Shown: positions 34,006 to 43,339, counted from the first letter of the stretch. The stretch is DNA of 50,837 nucleotides from Acidobacteriota bacterium (GCA_028877265.1 JAPPGX010000162.1:1-50837); one strand, 5' to 3'. Made by a program: numbers and translations. Notes: generated by a model from the sequence alone, not told the origin.

Positions 34006-34098
34006 ACCCGTCACGCGGTAGCGGGCGCGGCGCCTGATGCCGCTTCCCTTACCCTTTGCGCCGCAAAACGTCACCGCCCATCGGAGAGAACAGGACCA

Positions 34099-35496
34099 GT
34101 GAGCGAAACCGCGACTGTCATCGATTTCATCCTCGAGACGACGATCGAGGATTTTCCCGACGCGCTCCTCGTGGAGGGTCGGCGCTGCGTCACCGACGGG
34201 GTGGGCGTCATGCTCGCCGGTTCGACCGACGACTGCTCCCGCATCGTTCAGGAGCAGATTGCCTCCCAGGGTGGGAGTCCCGACGCGGCGATCCTCGGTC
34301 CCGCCGGGCTCCGGGCGCCCGCCTCGCTCGCGGCGCGCGCCAACGGCACGGCGGGTCACGCGCCGGACTTCGACGACACCCAGCTCTCGAACGCGCCGGA
34401 CCGGATCTTCGGGCTGCTCACCCATCCCACGGTGGCGCCGCTGGCCGCGGGCCTCGCGGTCGCCGAGCGGGAGGGCGCCTCCGGGGCCGAGCTTCTCGAG
34501 GCGTTCCTGATCGGCTTCGAGGTGGAGTGCAAGATCTCCGAAGCCATCCATCCGCGTCACTACATGGAGGGATTCCATTCGACAGCGACCGTAGGCGCGA
34601 TGGGGGCGGCGGCCACCGCGGCGAAGCTGGCCGGGCTGACCCGGGGCGAGTTAGCCATGGCGCTCGGGATCACCGCGAGCCTCGCGTCCGGAATCCGGCT
34701 TGGCTTCGGCACCATGACGAAGCCGCTCCACGCCGGCCGGGCGGCGGAGAACGGAATCCTCGCGGTCGACCTCGCGGCGCGGGGCTACACCTCGGGCCAC
34801 GACGCGCTCGAGGCTCCGTGGGGCTTCTTCCGGGTGTTCGGGGGCGGTTTCGACCCGGAACGGCTGAATCTCGGCAATCCCTACACGCTGCTCGATCCCG
34901 GCGTCTCGGTGAAGATGTTCCCCTGCGGCAGCCTCAGCCACCCGAGCCTTGCCGCGCTCCTGGAGCTCGTCCGGACCCAGGATCTCGCTCCGGGAGACAT
35001 CGACCGGATCACGTTCCGGGCGGGACGGAACATCCTCAATCCGCTCCGCTACCTGGATCCCCAGAACGCGCTCGAAGGGAAGTTCTCCGTCCCGTTCCTG
35101 CTCGCGAGCGCGGTGCTCCGCCGCCGGGTCGGGCTCGCTGAGTTCACGGACGATTGCGTCCGTTCTCCGGAAGTGGTGGAGATGATGCGGCGGGTCTCGG
35201 TGGAGTTCGATCCCGAGATCGACGCCCGGGGCTACGACCGGATGCGGAGCGCGATGGACGTGACGCTGAAGGACGGCTCGGTGCTCAACGTGGAGGCCGA
35301 CGTCTATCCCGGTGGTCCGGAACGGCCGCTCACCCGGGACGAGCTGCGGGCGAAATTCCGGGACTGCGCCGCCGGCGCTCTCCCCCCGGACCGGATCGAG
35401 GAGGCGCTCATGCAGGTCGAACGGGTGGACGAGGCGCCGCGGGTCACAGGTCTCGTGAGCGCCCTCTCGGGTGCTCCCGCGGGAGCCGCGGCATGA
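34099..35496 (+). CDS. MmgE/PrpD family protein
   Basis: Member of the MmgE/PrpD family, which includes 2-methylcitrate dehydratase and cis-aconitate decarboxylase. The 465 residues are of normal length. Family landmarks are GHAPDFDDTQ near residue 88, HPTVAPLAAGLAVAE near 113, the HYMEGFHSTATVGAMGAAA region near 152, and MTKPLHAGRAAENG near 205. The GTG start at 34099 has an AGAGAACAGGA stretch just upstream. The stop overlaps the start of the next gene. With the upstream TctCBA transporter it suggests uptake and processing of a tricarboxylate or related acid. No methylcitrate synthase or other propionate gene accompanies it, so the substrate stays open. Confidence 0.88.
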   Translation: MSETATVIDFILETTIEDFPDALLVEGRRCVTDGVGVMLAGSTDDCSRIVQEQIASQGGSPDAAILGPAGLRAPASLAARANGTAGHAPDFDDTQLSNAPDRIFGLLTHPTVAPLAAGLAVAEREGASGAELLEAFLIGFEVECKISEAIHPRHYMEGFHSTATVGAMGAAATAAKLAGLTRGELAMALGITASLASGIRLGFGTMTKPLHAGRAAENGILAVDLAARGYTSGHDALEAPWGFFRVFGGGFDPERLNLGNPYTLLDPGVSVKMFPCGSLSHPSLAALLELVRTQDLAPGDIDRITFRAGRNILNPLRYLDPQNALEGKFSVPFLLASAVLRRRVGLAEFTDDCVRSPEVVEMMRRVSVEFDPEIDARGYDRMRSAMDVTLKDGSVLNVEADVYPGGPERPLTRDELRAKFRDCAAGALPPDRIEEALMQVERVDEAPRVTGLVSALSGAPAGAAA

Positions 35497-37427
35497 CCCT
35501 CCGCGCGCTCGCCCTGCTGGGCGCCGCCGCTCTAGCCGCGTGCGGAACCGAAGACGCTCCGGATCCGGGCCAAAGGTCCGCGCCGCCCTACGAGGCGGTC
35601 CAGGTCGAAGAGAACTTCATGGTTCCCATGCGGGACGGCATGCGCCTCGCGACCGACGTGTACCGGCCCTCCGCCGGCGGCGAGCCGGTGGACGAGCGCT
35701 TTCCGGTGCTCCTCCATCGCACCCCCTACAACAAGGCGTCCGAGCGTCTCTCCGGGCAGGCGCGCTGGTTCGCCTCCCACGGCTACGTGGTGGTCGTCCA
35801 GGACATGCGCGGCCTCTACTTCTCCGAGGGCCTCTTCCAGAAGTACCACGAGTTCGACGCCCCCGACGGCTTCGACACCATCGAGTGGATCACCGGGCTC
35901 GACTACGCGCTGCCGTCCGTGGGCATGTGGGGCACCTCCTACGGGGCCCACACCCAGGCCGATGCGGCGAAGCTGAGCCCGCCCGGCCTCGAGACCCTGG
36001 TGCTGACCATGGGGGGCCTGTCGGACGCCTGGACCCACAAGGTGCGCAATCACGGCGCCTTCGAGCTGGGGCAGCAGCTCGGCTGGGCGCACAGCCAGCT
36101 CGCCGCGGTGACCGACGAGCCGAGCGTTCGCGCCCGGCTGGAAGCGGAGGGCCCCGCCGACTGGTTCCCGGACACGCCGTTCCGGAAGGGCGAGAACCCC
36201 CTGTCCGCCGCCCCGAACTTCGAGGACTACTACCTCGAGATGCAGAACCACGGGGACTACGACGACTACTTCCGGGGCATCGGCCGCAACTGGGCCGAGT
36301 ACTACGAGGCGAGTTCGGACATCCCGATGCTCCACGTCGGCGGCTGGTACGACTCCTACGCTCCCGGCACCATCCAGAGCTTCCTCGAGCTCTCCCGGGT
36401 GAAGTCGGCGCCCATGACGCTTGTCATGGGACCGTGGACCCACGGGGGCAACAGCCGGTCCTACGCCGGCGACATCGAGTTCGGCGAGGCGGCGGCGATC
36501 GGGGACTTCGCCCGCGAGTTCCACCTGCGCTGGTTCGACGCCCGGCTGAAGGGGGAGGGGAGCTTTGCGCCGTTCGGCGATGATCGGCTGGAAGCACCCG
36601 GCGCCGTGACCCTGTTCGTGATGGGCGGCGGCGACGGCCACCGGGACGAGAGCGGCCGGCTCTTCCACGGCGGCGAGTGGCGGACCGCGACCACCTGGCC
36701 CCTGGCGGGGACCGAGGTGACGCCGTTCCACCTGCGCGCGGGGGGCGGCCTGACCCCCGAGGCGCCGGATGAGGACGAAGGATCCTCGGCATACACCTAC
36801 GATCCCGAACACCCGGTGCCCACGATCGGCGGCGCCTTCTCGGGGGCGCTGAAGCGGGGCGGCTACGACCAGCGCGAGCGGACCTTCCGGTCGCTCTCCG
36901 GCGGCTCGGAGAACGGCTTCTTCGGCTCCGAAGTGGACGGCCGGCGGACCGCGGACCGCGGCGACGTCCTGGTCTTCGAGACCGAACCGCTGCCGGAGGA
37001 CGTGGAGGTGGTCGGTCCCGTCGCTGCGCGCCTGTGGGTTTCGTCAAGCGCTCCCGACACCGATTTCACCGCCAAGCTGGTGGACGTCTATCCCCCGAGC
37101 CAGGACTTCCCCGAGGGGTTCGATCTCAACGTCACGGACGGCATCCTGCGGGCCCGCTACCGGGACTCCCGGGAGTCCGAATCGCTGATGACTCCCGGGG
37201 AGATCTACGAACTGGAGATCACCCTCTTCCCGACCGCGAACCGCTTCGGGGCGGGCCACCGGATCCGGCTCGAGGTTTCCAGTTCGAACTTCCCGCGCTT
37301 CGATCCCAACCCCAACACCGGTGAGCCGCTCGGCCGTCACACCCGCATGGTTCCGGCGGAGAACGTGATCCACCATTCGGCGGAACGTCCCTCCGCGCTC
37401 CTCCTTCCGCTCCAGCCGGGCAAATAG
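35493..37427 (+). CDS. CocE/NonD-family hydrolase, lipoprotein
   Basis: X-Pro dipeptidyl-peptidase/CocE-type alpha/beta hydrolase of 644 residues. The signal ends in LAACGTE, so it is a lipoprotein of the cell envelope. The N-terminal hydrolase domain opens with VPMRDGMRLATDVYRP and has the nucleophile Ser149 in MWGTSYGAH, with the likely catalytic Asp and His in HVGGWYDSY and MGPWTHGG. The C-terminal jelly-roll domain, from about residue 400, has FETEPLPEDVEVVGPV. Known members cleave acyl-Pro peptides, cocaine esters or cephalosporin precursors. The start overlaps the MmgE/PrpD stop, so it belongs to the same transcript, though the chemical connection is unclear. Confidence 0.9.
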   Translation: MTLRALALLGAAALAACGTEDAPDPGQRSAPPYEAVQVEENFMVPMRDGMRLATDVYRPSAGGEPVDERFPVLLHRTPYNKASERLSGQARWFASHGYVVVVQDMRGLYFSEGLFQKYHEFDAPDGFDTIEWITGLDYALPSVGMWGTSYGAHTQADAAKLSPPGLETLVLTMGGLSDAWTHKVRNHGAFELGQQLGWAHSQLAAVTDEPSVRARLEAEGPADWFPDTPFRKGENPLSAAPNFEDYYLEMQNHGDYDDYFRGIGRNWAEYYEASSDIPMLHVGGWYDSYAPGTIQSFLELSRVKSAPMTLVMGPWTHGGNSRSYAGDIEFGEAAAIGDFAREFHLRWFDARLKGEGSFAPFGDDRLEAPGAVTLFVMGGGDGHRDESGRLFHGGEWRTATTWPLAGTEVTPFHLRAGGGLTPEAPDEDEGSSAYTYDPEHPVPTIGGAFSGALKRGGYDQRERTFRSLSGGSENGFFGSEVDGRRTADRGDVLVFETEPLPEDVEVVGPVAARLWVSSSAPDTDFTAKLVDVYPPSQDFPEGFDLNVTDGILRARYRDSRESESLMTPGEIYELEITLFPTANRFGAGHRIRLEVSSSNFPRFDPNPNTGEPLGRHTRMVPAENVIHHSAERPSALLLPLQPGK

Positions 37428-37455
37428 CGGCCGGGCCGGAGGTGAAGGGTAGTCC

Positions 37456-38283
37456 GTGAATTCGCGGCTGCTCACCGTCGCCCTCATCACCGACGTTTTC
37501 CCCGAGCCGGAGGAGTACGACGGTCTGCTGGCGCGGCTGCGCGACGCCCGGGCTCGGGGAGCGCAGCTTGCGGTGCTCCCCGAACTGCCGCTGAACCGGT
37601 GGGCGCCGGCGACCCGCACGCCGTCCGATACCGATGCCGAGCCTCCCGCCGGCCCGCGCGCGAGCGCGCTCGCCGCGGCCGCCCGGACGGTGGGGCTCGC
37701 GGTGCTCGGAGGAGCGATCGTGCGGGATCCGGCGAGTGGCCGCCGGCACAACACCGCCCTGCTCCTGGATCCCGCCGGCAAGGAACGGCTGCGCTACCGG
37801 AAGATCCACCTCCCCGACGAGGAGGGCTACTGGGAAGCGCACCACTACGAGCCGGGCGACCGCCTGCACGCGCCGGTGGACGTCGGCGGATTCGCGATCG
37901 GCGTGCAGGTGTGCTCGGACGCGAACCGGCCCCAGGGGTGCAATGCGCTCGCCGCGATGGGGGCCGAGGTGATCCTGGTGCCGCGGGCGACCCCGGCGGA
38001 GTCCTACGAGCGCTGGCGGCTCGTGCTGCGCGCCGGTGCCGTGACCAGTTGCGCCTGGGTGGTGTCGGTGAACCGTCCCGGCATCCGGTCGGGCGGCATC
38101 ATCGGCGGGCCGTCGATGGTCTCCGGCCCGTCCGGCGAAGTACTGCTCGAGACCAAGGACCCGGTAGCCGTCGTCACCCTGGAGAAAGACGCGCTGGAGC
38201 GTGCCCGGCGGCAATACCCCGGCTATCTCGATGTGCGCGCCGACATCTACGGGCGGGCCTGGCGCGACGTCGCCGCCGGGTAG
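37456..38283 (+). CDS. Carbon-nitrogen hydrolase (nitrilase superfamily)
   Basis: Nitrilase-superfamily enzyme of 275 residues with an intact catalytic triad: Glu43 in VLPELPLN, Lys116 in RYRKIHLPDE and Cys153 in GVQVCSDANRP. Such enzymes hydrolyse amides, carbamoyl groups or nitriles in the cytoplasm; the Cys-Ser-Asp surroundings fit amidase or N-carbamoyl hydrolase branches better than true nitrilases. No signal peptide is present. The GTG at 37456 is preceded by GGAGGTGAAGGG. It lies 28 bases after the CocE gene and converges with the symporter gene on the other strand. Confidence 0.88.
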   Translation: MNSRLLTVALITDVFPEPEEYDGLLARLRDARARGAQLAVLPELPLNRWAPATRTPSDTDAEPPAGPRASALAAAARTVGLAVLGGAIVRDPASGRRHNTALLLDPAGKERLRYRKIHLPDEEGYWEAHHYEPGDRLHAPVDVGGFAIGVQVCSDANRPQGCNALAAMGAEVILVPRATPAESYERWRLVLRAGAVTSCAWVVSVNRPGIRSGGIIGGPSMVSGPSGEVLLETKDPVAVVTLEKDALERARRQYPGYLDVRADIYGRAWRDVAAG

Positions 38284-38298
38284 GGGCCAGGCGTCAGG

Positions 38299-39753
38299 TC
38301 AACCGCCGCGCGGGCGGAAGGCAAGGGAGCCGGCGACCGCTACCGCGGCATTCAGCATCGCCCCCAGCAGGCCGGCGTGCACCCCGGCGATCTTCCCGTA
38401 GCCGGCGAGGGTGAGACCGGCGGCCAGCAGGGTCCCGCAGATCACGCCGGCCAGCGCCGCTTTCGCCGAAAGGCGCGGCCAGGTGAGTCCGAGGACGAAG
38501 ACCGGCGCCGCCTGCACCAGCAGTTCCATCTTGAGTTCCAACAGACCCCAGAGGCTGATGCGGGGGGTCAGGGCGATGGCGACCAGCACGCCCATGATGG
38601 CCAGTGAGAAGCCCTTCCCGATGCGGGTGATGCGCGCCTCCTCCACCGCTCCACCGCTCCGGCGGCGAAGCACCGGGGCCACGAAGTCCTTGGCGAGCAT
38701 GGAGGAAAGGGTTAGCAGCACTGAGTCCGCGGTCGACATGATGGCGGCCACGACGCCCACCACCGTCAGGATGCACATCCAGAACATCCACTCGGACTCG
38801 GATGCCCAGCCGCGCAGGAGGGCCGGGAGGACCTGGTCGGCAGCGACGCCGCTGAGCCCGCTCAACCGCGGGAGCGCCAGGATGCCGACCAGGAAGACGG
38901 GCAGGGTGGTGAGGAAGGGGAGGAACGCGAGCACCGAGAGCGCTTTTCGGAGCGACGCGCCGCTCCGGGCCGCGAAGATGCGCTGGATGGCCTGCGGATA
39001 GACGGCGCCCGAGAACCCGATCAGCAGCAGGGTGCTGGCCCAGGTGGCCTGCGTGACGGCGTCGGGCCGGAACGCCTTGGCCGGCTGGTTGTCGAGGACC
39101 CAGGCGGTTGCCTCACCGATGCCTTCTCCCGAGAACACGGTCGCGGCCAGCAGCCCGCCGAGCCCGATCGCGAGCAGGATCCCCTGGAGGCAGTCGGTCC
39201 AGGCGACGGCCCGCAGGCCGCCGAGGAGTTCGTAGCCGAGGATCGCCGCGGTGAGCACCAGCACCCCGGTCGCGTACGGGATGGCGCCGTCCGAGAGCCC
39301 GGCCACCACGTGCCCCATGGCCATGAGCTGGGCGAGCAGGTAGTTCGCGATGGCCGCCGCCATCACCAGGTTGGTGACCCGCGTGAGTCCGGGATGCCCG
39401 AACCGGTGGTCGAGCCAGTCCGCCGGCGTCACGAAGCGATGGCGCTCCGAGGAGGCGCGGAGTCGCGGCGCAATCACCAGGTACACGACGACGATGGCCA
39501 GCATGAAGCCGACGCTCATCACCCACGGGAACCCGACCCGGTACGCCTCGCCGGGATAGCCGACCAGGGTGTTCCCGCTGTACTGGGTGGCGTAGAGGGT
39601 GAAGAGGAGCACCACTCCGCCGAGTCCGCGTCCCGCCAGGTAGAAGTCGGCGAGCGATTCCGAGGCGCGGGCGGCGCGCGCCCGGATACCGAGAAAGGCC
39701 AGCACCGCAATGTAGGCCGCGAGGGTGGCGACGACGGCGGATCCGAAACTCAC
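38299..39753 (-). CDS. Sodium:solute symporter (SSS family)
   Basis: SSS-family transporter of 484 residues with about 12-13 hydrophobic segments. Typical landmarks are FYLAGRGLGGVVLLFTLYAT near residue 40, with TQYSGNTLVGYPG following, the helix with GGLRAVAWTDCLQGILL near residue 180, and STADSVLLTLSSMLAKD near residue 350. The latter Ser-Thr rich stretch contributes to the sodium site. The family imports proline, pantothenate, sugars or carboxylates, and the substrate cannot be assigned. A 71-residue membrane protein is encoded three bases upstream, as in several SSS systems with a small companion subunit. Confidence 0.9.
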   Translation of the reverse strand: MSFGSAVVATLAAYIAVLAFLGIRARAARASESLADFYLAGRGLGGVVLLFTLYATQYSGNTLVGYPGEAYRVGFPWVMSVGFMLAIVVVYLVIAPRLRASSERHRFVTPADWLDHRFGHPGLTRVTNLVMAAAIANYLLAQLMAMGHVVAGLSDGAIPYATGVLVLTAAILGYELLGGLRAVAWTDCLQGILLAIGLGGLLAATVFSGEGIGEATAWVLDNQPAKAFRPDAVTQATWASTLLLIGFSGAVYPQAIQRIFAARSGASLRKALSVLAFLPFLTTLPVFLVGILALPRLSGLSGVAADQVLPALLRGWASESEWMFWMCILTVVGVVAAIMSTADSVLLTLSSMLAKDFVAPVLRRRSGGAVEEARITRIGKGFSLAIMGVLVAIALTPRISLWGLLELKMELLVQAAPVFVLGLTWPRLSAKAALAGVICGTLLAAGLTLAGYGKIAGVHAGLLGAMLNAAVAVAGSLAFRPRGG

Positions 39754-39756
39754 GGG

Positions 39757-39972
39757 TCAGTCTTTCCCGTCGTCCCAGAGCCGGCGCGCGGCGAATGAGA
39801 CCAGGCAACTCACCGCGAAGGTGCAGGTGAGGGAGACCACGGCCCAGGACGGCAGCCCCAGCACGATGGACGGCCTCTCCTCCCCGAACCACCAGGGGAT
39901 CGAGAACCCGTAGAGCGCCGCGATGACGACAAAGAGCCAGGGGTGGCTGAGCGGGTCGCGCCGCAGCTTCAT
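39757..39972 (-). CDS. Small membrane protein, companion of the SSS symporter
   Basis: A 71-residue protein with two predicted membrane helices, at about 10-28 and 40-60. The N-terminal HPWLFVVIAALYGFSIPWWF and the basic, charged tail resemble the small proteins (YhdT/DUF997-like) that precede SSS transporters. It ends three bases before the symporter start, so the two are probably co-transcribed and may form one transporter. The gene diverges from the amidohydrolase at 40050 with only 77 bases between. Its function on its own is unknown. Confidence 0.72.
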   Translation of the reverse strand: MKLRRDPLSHPWLFVVIAALYGFSIPWWFGEERPSIVLGLPSWAVVSLTCTFAVSCLVSFAARRLWDDGKD

Positions 39973-40049
39973 GCGTGCCGACGATACGGCAGTTCGCGCG
40001 GGAAACGGAAAAGGCCTGCGGGATACTTTCCGGGTTTCGGAGGTTCCCC

Positions 40050-41270
40050 ATGACCCATCGCCTGTTCATCGCGCTCGCACTCTTGGCCGGGACCGCGTTT
40101 CCCGCAAGCGCCCAGGAACCGGACCTGGCTCTCGTCGGCGGTTCGGTGCTGGACGTCCGCGAGGGGACCATGTCCCGGGCGAACGTCCTCGTCGGGGACG
40201 GGCGGATCCTCTCGGTGGGCCCCGAGACGCCTCCGGACGGCATCGAGACCCTCGACGTCAGCGGCAAGTTCGTGCTCCCGGGATTCATCGACGCCCACAC
40301 CCACGCAACCCAGCTCTCCCAGGTGCGGCGGGCCCTCGAGTCCGGAGCGACCACGCTGCGGAGTGCGAGCGTCGGCTCCTATCGCGATGTAGCGATTGGC
40401 CGGATGGTGGCCGCCGGGCATCTCGCCGGCCCCGACTACCTGGGGGCCGGTGTGTTCGTGACCCCGAACCTCGGAGAAGCCCGGCTTGCCTCCGAGAGTC
40501 TCTACGGGATCTCGGACGACATCCGCAGTGACGCGGACCTCCGGATGCTGGTGCGGGTGAACGCCGAGAACGGCGTCCGGGCGGTCAAGACCCGGGCCAC
40601 CGAGCGGGCCGGCCTGCCCGACACCGACCCGAGGAAGCAGGTCTTCTCCGAGGCGCAGCTCCGGGCCATCGTGGAGGAAGCCACCGCGCTCGGGATTCCG
40701 GTGCTCTGCCACGCGCACGGCGACGAGGGCGCCCGCGCGGCGGTGCTGGCCGGGGTCGCGAGCATCGAGCACGGCACCTTCCTGACCCGGGAGACGCTCC
40801 AGTTGATGGCGGAACGGGGCACGGCGCTCGTCCCCACCTACACCACCCTTGTCGACCTCGACGAGCCGGGCGGGGACTACGACCACCCGGTGCTGACCCT
40901 GCGGGCCGACTTCATGGTGCCCCGCATGGAGCAGACGATGCGGATGGCGCAGGAACTCGGCGTTCGGCTGATCACCGGGAGCGACACCAGCTACGGCCCG
41001 GAGAGCGTGAGCCGCATCGGGGTGGAAGTCGCGAACTTCGTGAAGGTCGGGCTCAGCCCCATCGAAGCGATCCGGGGGGCGACCCTCTACAGCGCGGAAC
41101 TGCTCGGGATCGCCGAGGAAACGGGCGTCATCGAGCCGGGGAAGGAAGCCGACCTGATCGTGGTCGTGGAGGACCCCCTGGAGAACATCGCCGCGATCCA
41201 GGACGTGGTGGCGGTGGTCTCGAACGGCCGCCTGGCGGTGAACCGGCTTCCCTTCGAGGTCGTCGAATAG
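40050..41270 (+). CDS. Secreted metal-dependent amidohydrolase, paralogue A
   Basis: Amidohydrolase-superfamily enzyme of 406 residues, of the imidazolonepropionase/Xaa-Pro dipeptidase-like branch. A signal peptide ends in PASAQ, so it acts in the periplasm. The metal-binding HxH is in GFIDAHTHAT near residue 77. The probable carboxylated Lys is in AVKTRA, and later His residues are in CHAHGDEGA and IEHGTF; the catalytic Asp is in ITGSDTSYG. GGAGG precedes the ATG; a GATACT -10-like box is at 40022. Its closest relative is the gene at 42100, with very similar sequence across the whole length. Related enzymes cleave dipeptides, often with C-terminal Pro, Arg or Lys. Confidence 0.9.
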   Translation: MTHRLFIALALLAGTAFPASAQEPDLALVGGSVLDVREGTMSRANVLVGDGRILSVGPETPPDGIETLDVSGKFVLPGFIDAHTHATQLSQVRRALESGATTLRSASVGSYRDVAIGRMVAAGHLAGPDYLGAGVFVTPNLGEARLASESLYGISDDIRSDADLRMLVRVNAENGVRAVKTRATERAGLPDTDPRKQVFSEAQLRAIVEEATALGIPVLCHAHGDEGARAAVLAGVASIEHGTFLTRETLQLMAERGTALVPTYTTLVDLDEPGGDYDHPVLTLRADFMVPRMEQTMRMAQELGVRLITGSDTSYGPESVSRIGVEVANFVKVGLSPIEAIRGATLYSAELLGIAEETGVIEPGKEADLIVVVEDPLENIAAIQDVVAVVSNGRLAVNRLPFEVVE

Positions 41271-41302
41271 CGGCGGGTCCGGGGTCCCGGCAGACCCCTC
41301 CC

Positions 41303-41959
41303 TCACTCCTTCCGGTACGCCCTCCCGATCCGCACCGGCGGCGTCAACCGCTGGGCCTCGTACGGCGCGGCGTGGATCGCCCGCACAACGTCCATGCCCT
41401 CGATCACCCTGCCGAACGCGGCGAACCCCTGTCCGTCAGGGTTCCGCATGCCTCCGAAATCGAGCGACGACTGGTCTCCGATGCAGATGAAGAAACTGTC
41501 GGTGGCCGTGTCCGGGCCGGTGCGCCCCATCGAGACAGCTCCGTCAACGTGCCTGAGTCCCGTCTCGCTGGTCCGCTCCAGCGCGATCGCGGGGAAGCTC
41601 TCCGCCTCCGCATCGGGATTTCGGCCGCCCTGGATGACCGCGATCCGGATGGAGTCGTTGGGCTGGTTCTCGGCATGCACCGTGCGGAAGAACGTGCCGC
41701 CGTCGTACTGCCCGCCGTCCAGGTAGCGGAGGAAGTTGCTGGCTGTCACGGGAGCCCGGTCCACGTCGACCTCCAGTTCGAAGGCGCCCACTTCGGTTTC
41801 GATGACGACCCGGACGGGATCGTCGGATGGTGGCTCGGCGACCGCGACCCCGCCGGCCCCGAACGCGAGGGGAAGCAGGAGGGCGGCAATCCCCCATCGG
41901 GGGGTGGCGCGGCTGGATCCGCGCTCAGGGGGGCTCTCTGGCCGATGGTCTCTCCGCAT
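41303..41959 (-). CDS. Cyclophilin-type peptidylprolyl isomerase, secreted
   Basis: Peptidyl-prolyl cis-trans isomerase of 218 residues. The start at 41959 has GGGAGAG upstream; a longer frame to 42067 would run into the divergent amidohydrolase promoter. A hydrophobic signal near residues 22-42, ending VAVAEP, sends it to the periplasm. The cyclophilin core is recognisable from VIETEVGAFELEVDVDRAP, FFRTVH, VIQGGRNPD, VSMGRTGPDTATDSFFICI and GFAAFGRVIEGMDVV. The sequence departs from canonical FFHRV and WLDGKHVVFG, which is common in this bacterial group. It is inserted between two paralogous amidohydrolases, in the opposite direction. Confidence 0.9.
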   Translation of the reverse strand: MRRDHRPESPPERGSSRATPRWGIAALLLPLAFGAGGVAVAEPPSDDPVRVVIETEVGAFELEVDVDRAPVTASNFLRYLDGGQYDGGTFFRTVHAENQPNDSIRIAVIQGGRNPDAEAESFPAIALERTSETGLRHVDGAVSMGRTGPDTATDSFFICIGDQSSLDFGGMRNPDGQGFAAFGRVIEGMDVVRAIHAAPYEAQRLTPPVRIGRAYRKE

Positions 41960-42099
41960 GCCTCTCCCGTCCTTTCGCCAGCGTGATCGGCGCCCCCAAG
42001 CGTAACGGTCTCTCCGCCCATCGGCCCGCTCGCGAGGCGGTGGAGCCGGCTGGCGCTCGGCGGCCACTGGTACCGTGCGGAGCCCGGAGGTTCCTGCGA

Positions 42100-43308
42100 G
42101 TGCGTCTCATCCTTTTCTGCCTGTCGTTGGTCCTGGTGCTTCCCGCCGCTGCCCAGGAGGCCGATCTGGCGGTCGTGGGCGGCTCCGTCCTGGATGTCCG
42201 CGAGGGAACGATGTCCTCCGCGAACGTGCTCATCGGGGACGGCCGGATCCTCTCGGTGGGTCCGGACGCGCCACCGGCGGGCGTCGAAACGCTGGACGTG
42301 AGCGGCAAGTTCGTGCTCCCGGGGTTCATCGATGCCCACACCCACGCCACCGAACTCTCCCAGGTACGGCGGGCGCTGGAGTCCGGTGCGACCACGCTCC
42401 GGAGCGCCAGCGTGGGGTCGTATCGCGACGTGGCCATCGGCCGGATGGTCGCCGCCGGGCACCTCGACGGCCCCGACTACCTCGGGTCCGGCGTGCTGGT
42501 GTCGCGCGGCCTCGGCGAAGGCCGGGTCGCCTCCGAGAGCTTCTTCGGGATGCCGGCGGTCATCAGCAGCGACGAGGAGCTCCAGATGCTGGTGCGGGTG
42601 AACGCCGAAAACGGCGTGCGGACGATCAAGACCGCGGCCACCGGACGGGCGGGCCTGCCCAATACGGATCCCCGGCAGCAGATCGCCACCGAAGCGCAGC
42701 TCCGGGCGATCGTCGAGGAGGCGACCGCCCACGGCCTTCCGGTCATGTGCCACGCACACGGCGACGAGGGCGCCCGCGCCGCCGTGCTGGCGGGGGTCGC
42801 CAGCATCGAGCACGGCACCTTCCTGAGCCGGGAGACGCTGGAGTTGATGGCGGAGCGCGGCACGGTGCTCGTGCCCACCTACACGACGGTCGTCGACCTC
42901 GACGAACCGGGCGGCGACTTCGACCACCCGCTGCTGGACGTGCGCGCTGACTTCATGAGGCCCCGGCTGGAGCGGACGATACGGATGGCGCACGAAGTCG
43001 GCGTCCGGGTGGTTGCCGGGAGCGACACCCCCTACGGACCGGAGAGCGTGAGCCGGGTCGGCGTCGAGGTGGCCAACTTCGTGAAGATCGGGCTCGGTCC
43101 GATCGAAGCGATCCGGGGAGCGACCCTCTACGCCGCCGAACTGCTGGGCATCGCCGGGGACACCGGCGTCATCGAGCCGGGGAAGGAAGCCGACCTCATC
43201 GTGGTGGCGGAGGATCCGATCGAGCACATCGCGGCGATCCAGGACGTGGTGGCGGTGGTCTCGAACGGCCGCCTGGCGGTGAACCGGCTCCCCTTCGAGG
43301 TCCAGTAA
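42100..43308 (+). CDS. Secreted metal-dependent amidohydrolase, paralogue B
   Basis: Second amidohydrolase of 402 residues, closely similar to the gene at 40050 throughout. I place the start at the GTG at 42100, after CCGGAGG, because it opens a good signal peptide ending LPAAAQ; the frame is open further upstream only as overlap with the cyclophilin gene. All catalytic elements are kept: GFIDAHTHAT, IKTAATGRAG, CHAHGDEGA, IEHGTF and AGSDTPYG. Differences from paralogue A cluster in the region around residues 130-190, a likely substrate loop, and in the Gly/Ser positions near the catalytic Asp. The last 70 bases are almost identical to those of paralogue A. Confidence 0.9.
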   Translation: MRLILFCLSLVLVLPAAAQEADLAVVGGSVLDVREGTMSSANVLIGDGRILSVGPDAPPAGVETLDVSGKFVLPGFIDAHTHATELSQVRRALESGATTLRSASVGSYRDVAIGRMVAAGHLDGPDYLGSGVLVSRGLGEGRVASESFFGMPAVISSDEELQMLVRVNAENGVRTIKTAATGRAGLPNTDPRQQIATEAQLRAIVEEATAHGLPVMCHAHGDEGARAAVLAGVASIEHGTFLSRETLELMAERGTVLVPTYTTVVDLDEPGGDFDHPLLDVRADFMRPRLERTIRMAHEVGVRVVAGSDTPYGPESVSRVGVEVANFVKIGLGPIEAIRGATLYAAELLGIAGDTGVIEPGKEADLIVVAEDPIEHIAAIQDVVAVVSNGRLAVNRLPFEVQ

Positions 43309-43339
43309 CCGCGACCTCGCAAACTAGACTCCGGTCGAT

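Noticed and set aside
36863..38214. Minus-strand frames opposite the CocE and nitrilase genes
   Set aside because: No family features; both plus-strand genes have intact catalytic residues.
41827..42099. Extension of amidohydrolase B into the cyclophilin gene
   Set aside because: The upstream residues overlap the coding start of the cyclophilin gene and would bury the signal peptide; GTG 42100 has its own ribosome site.
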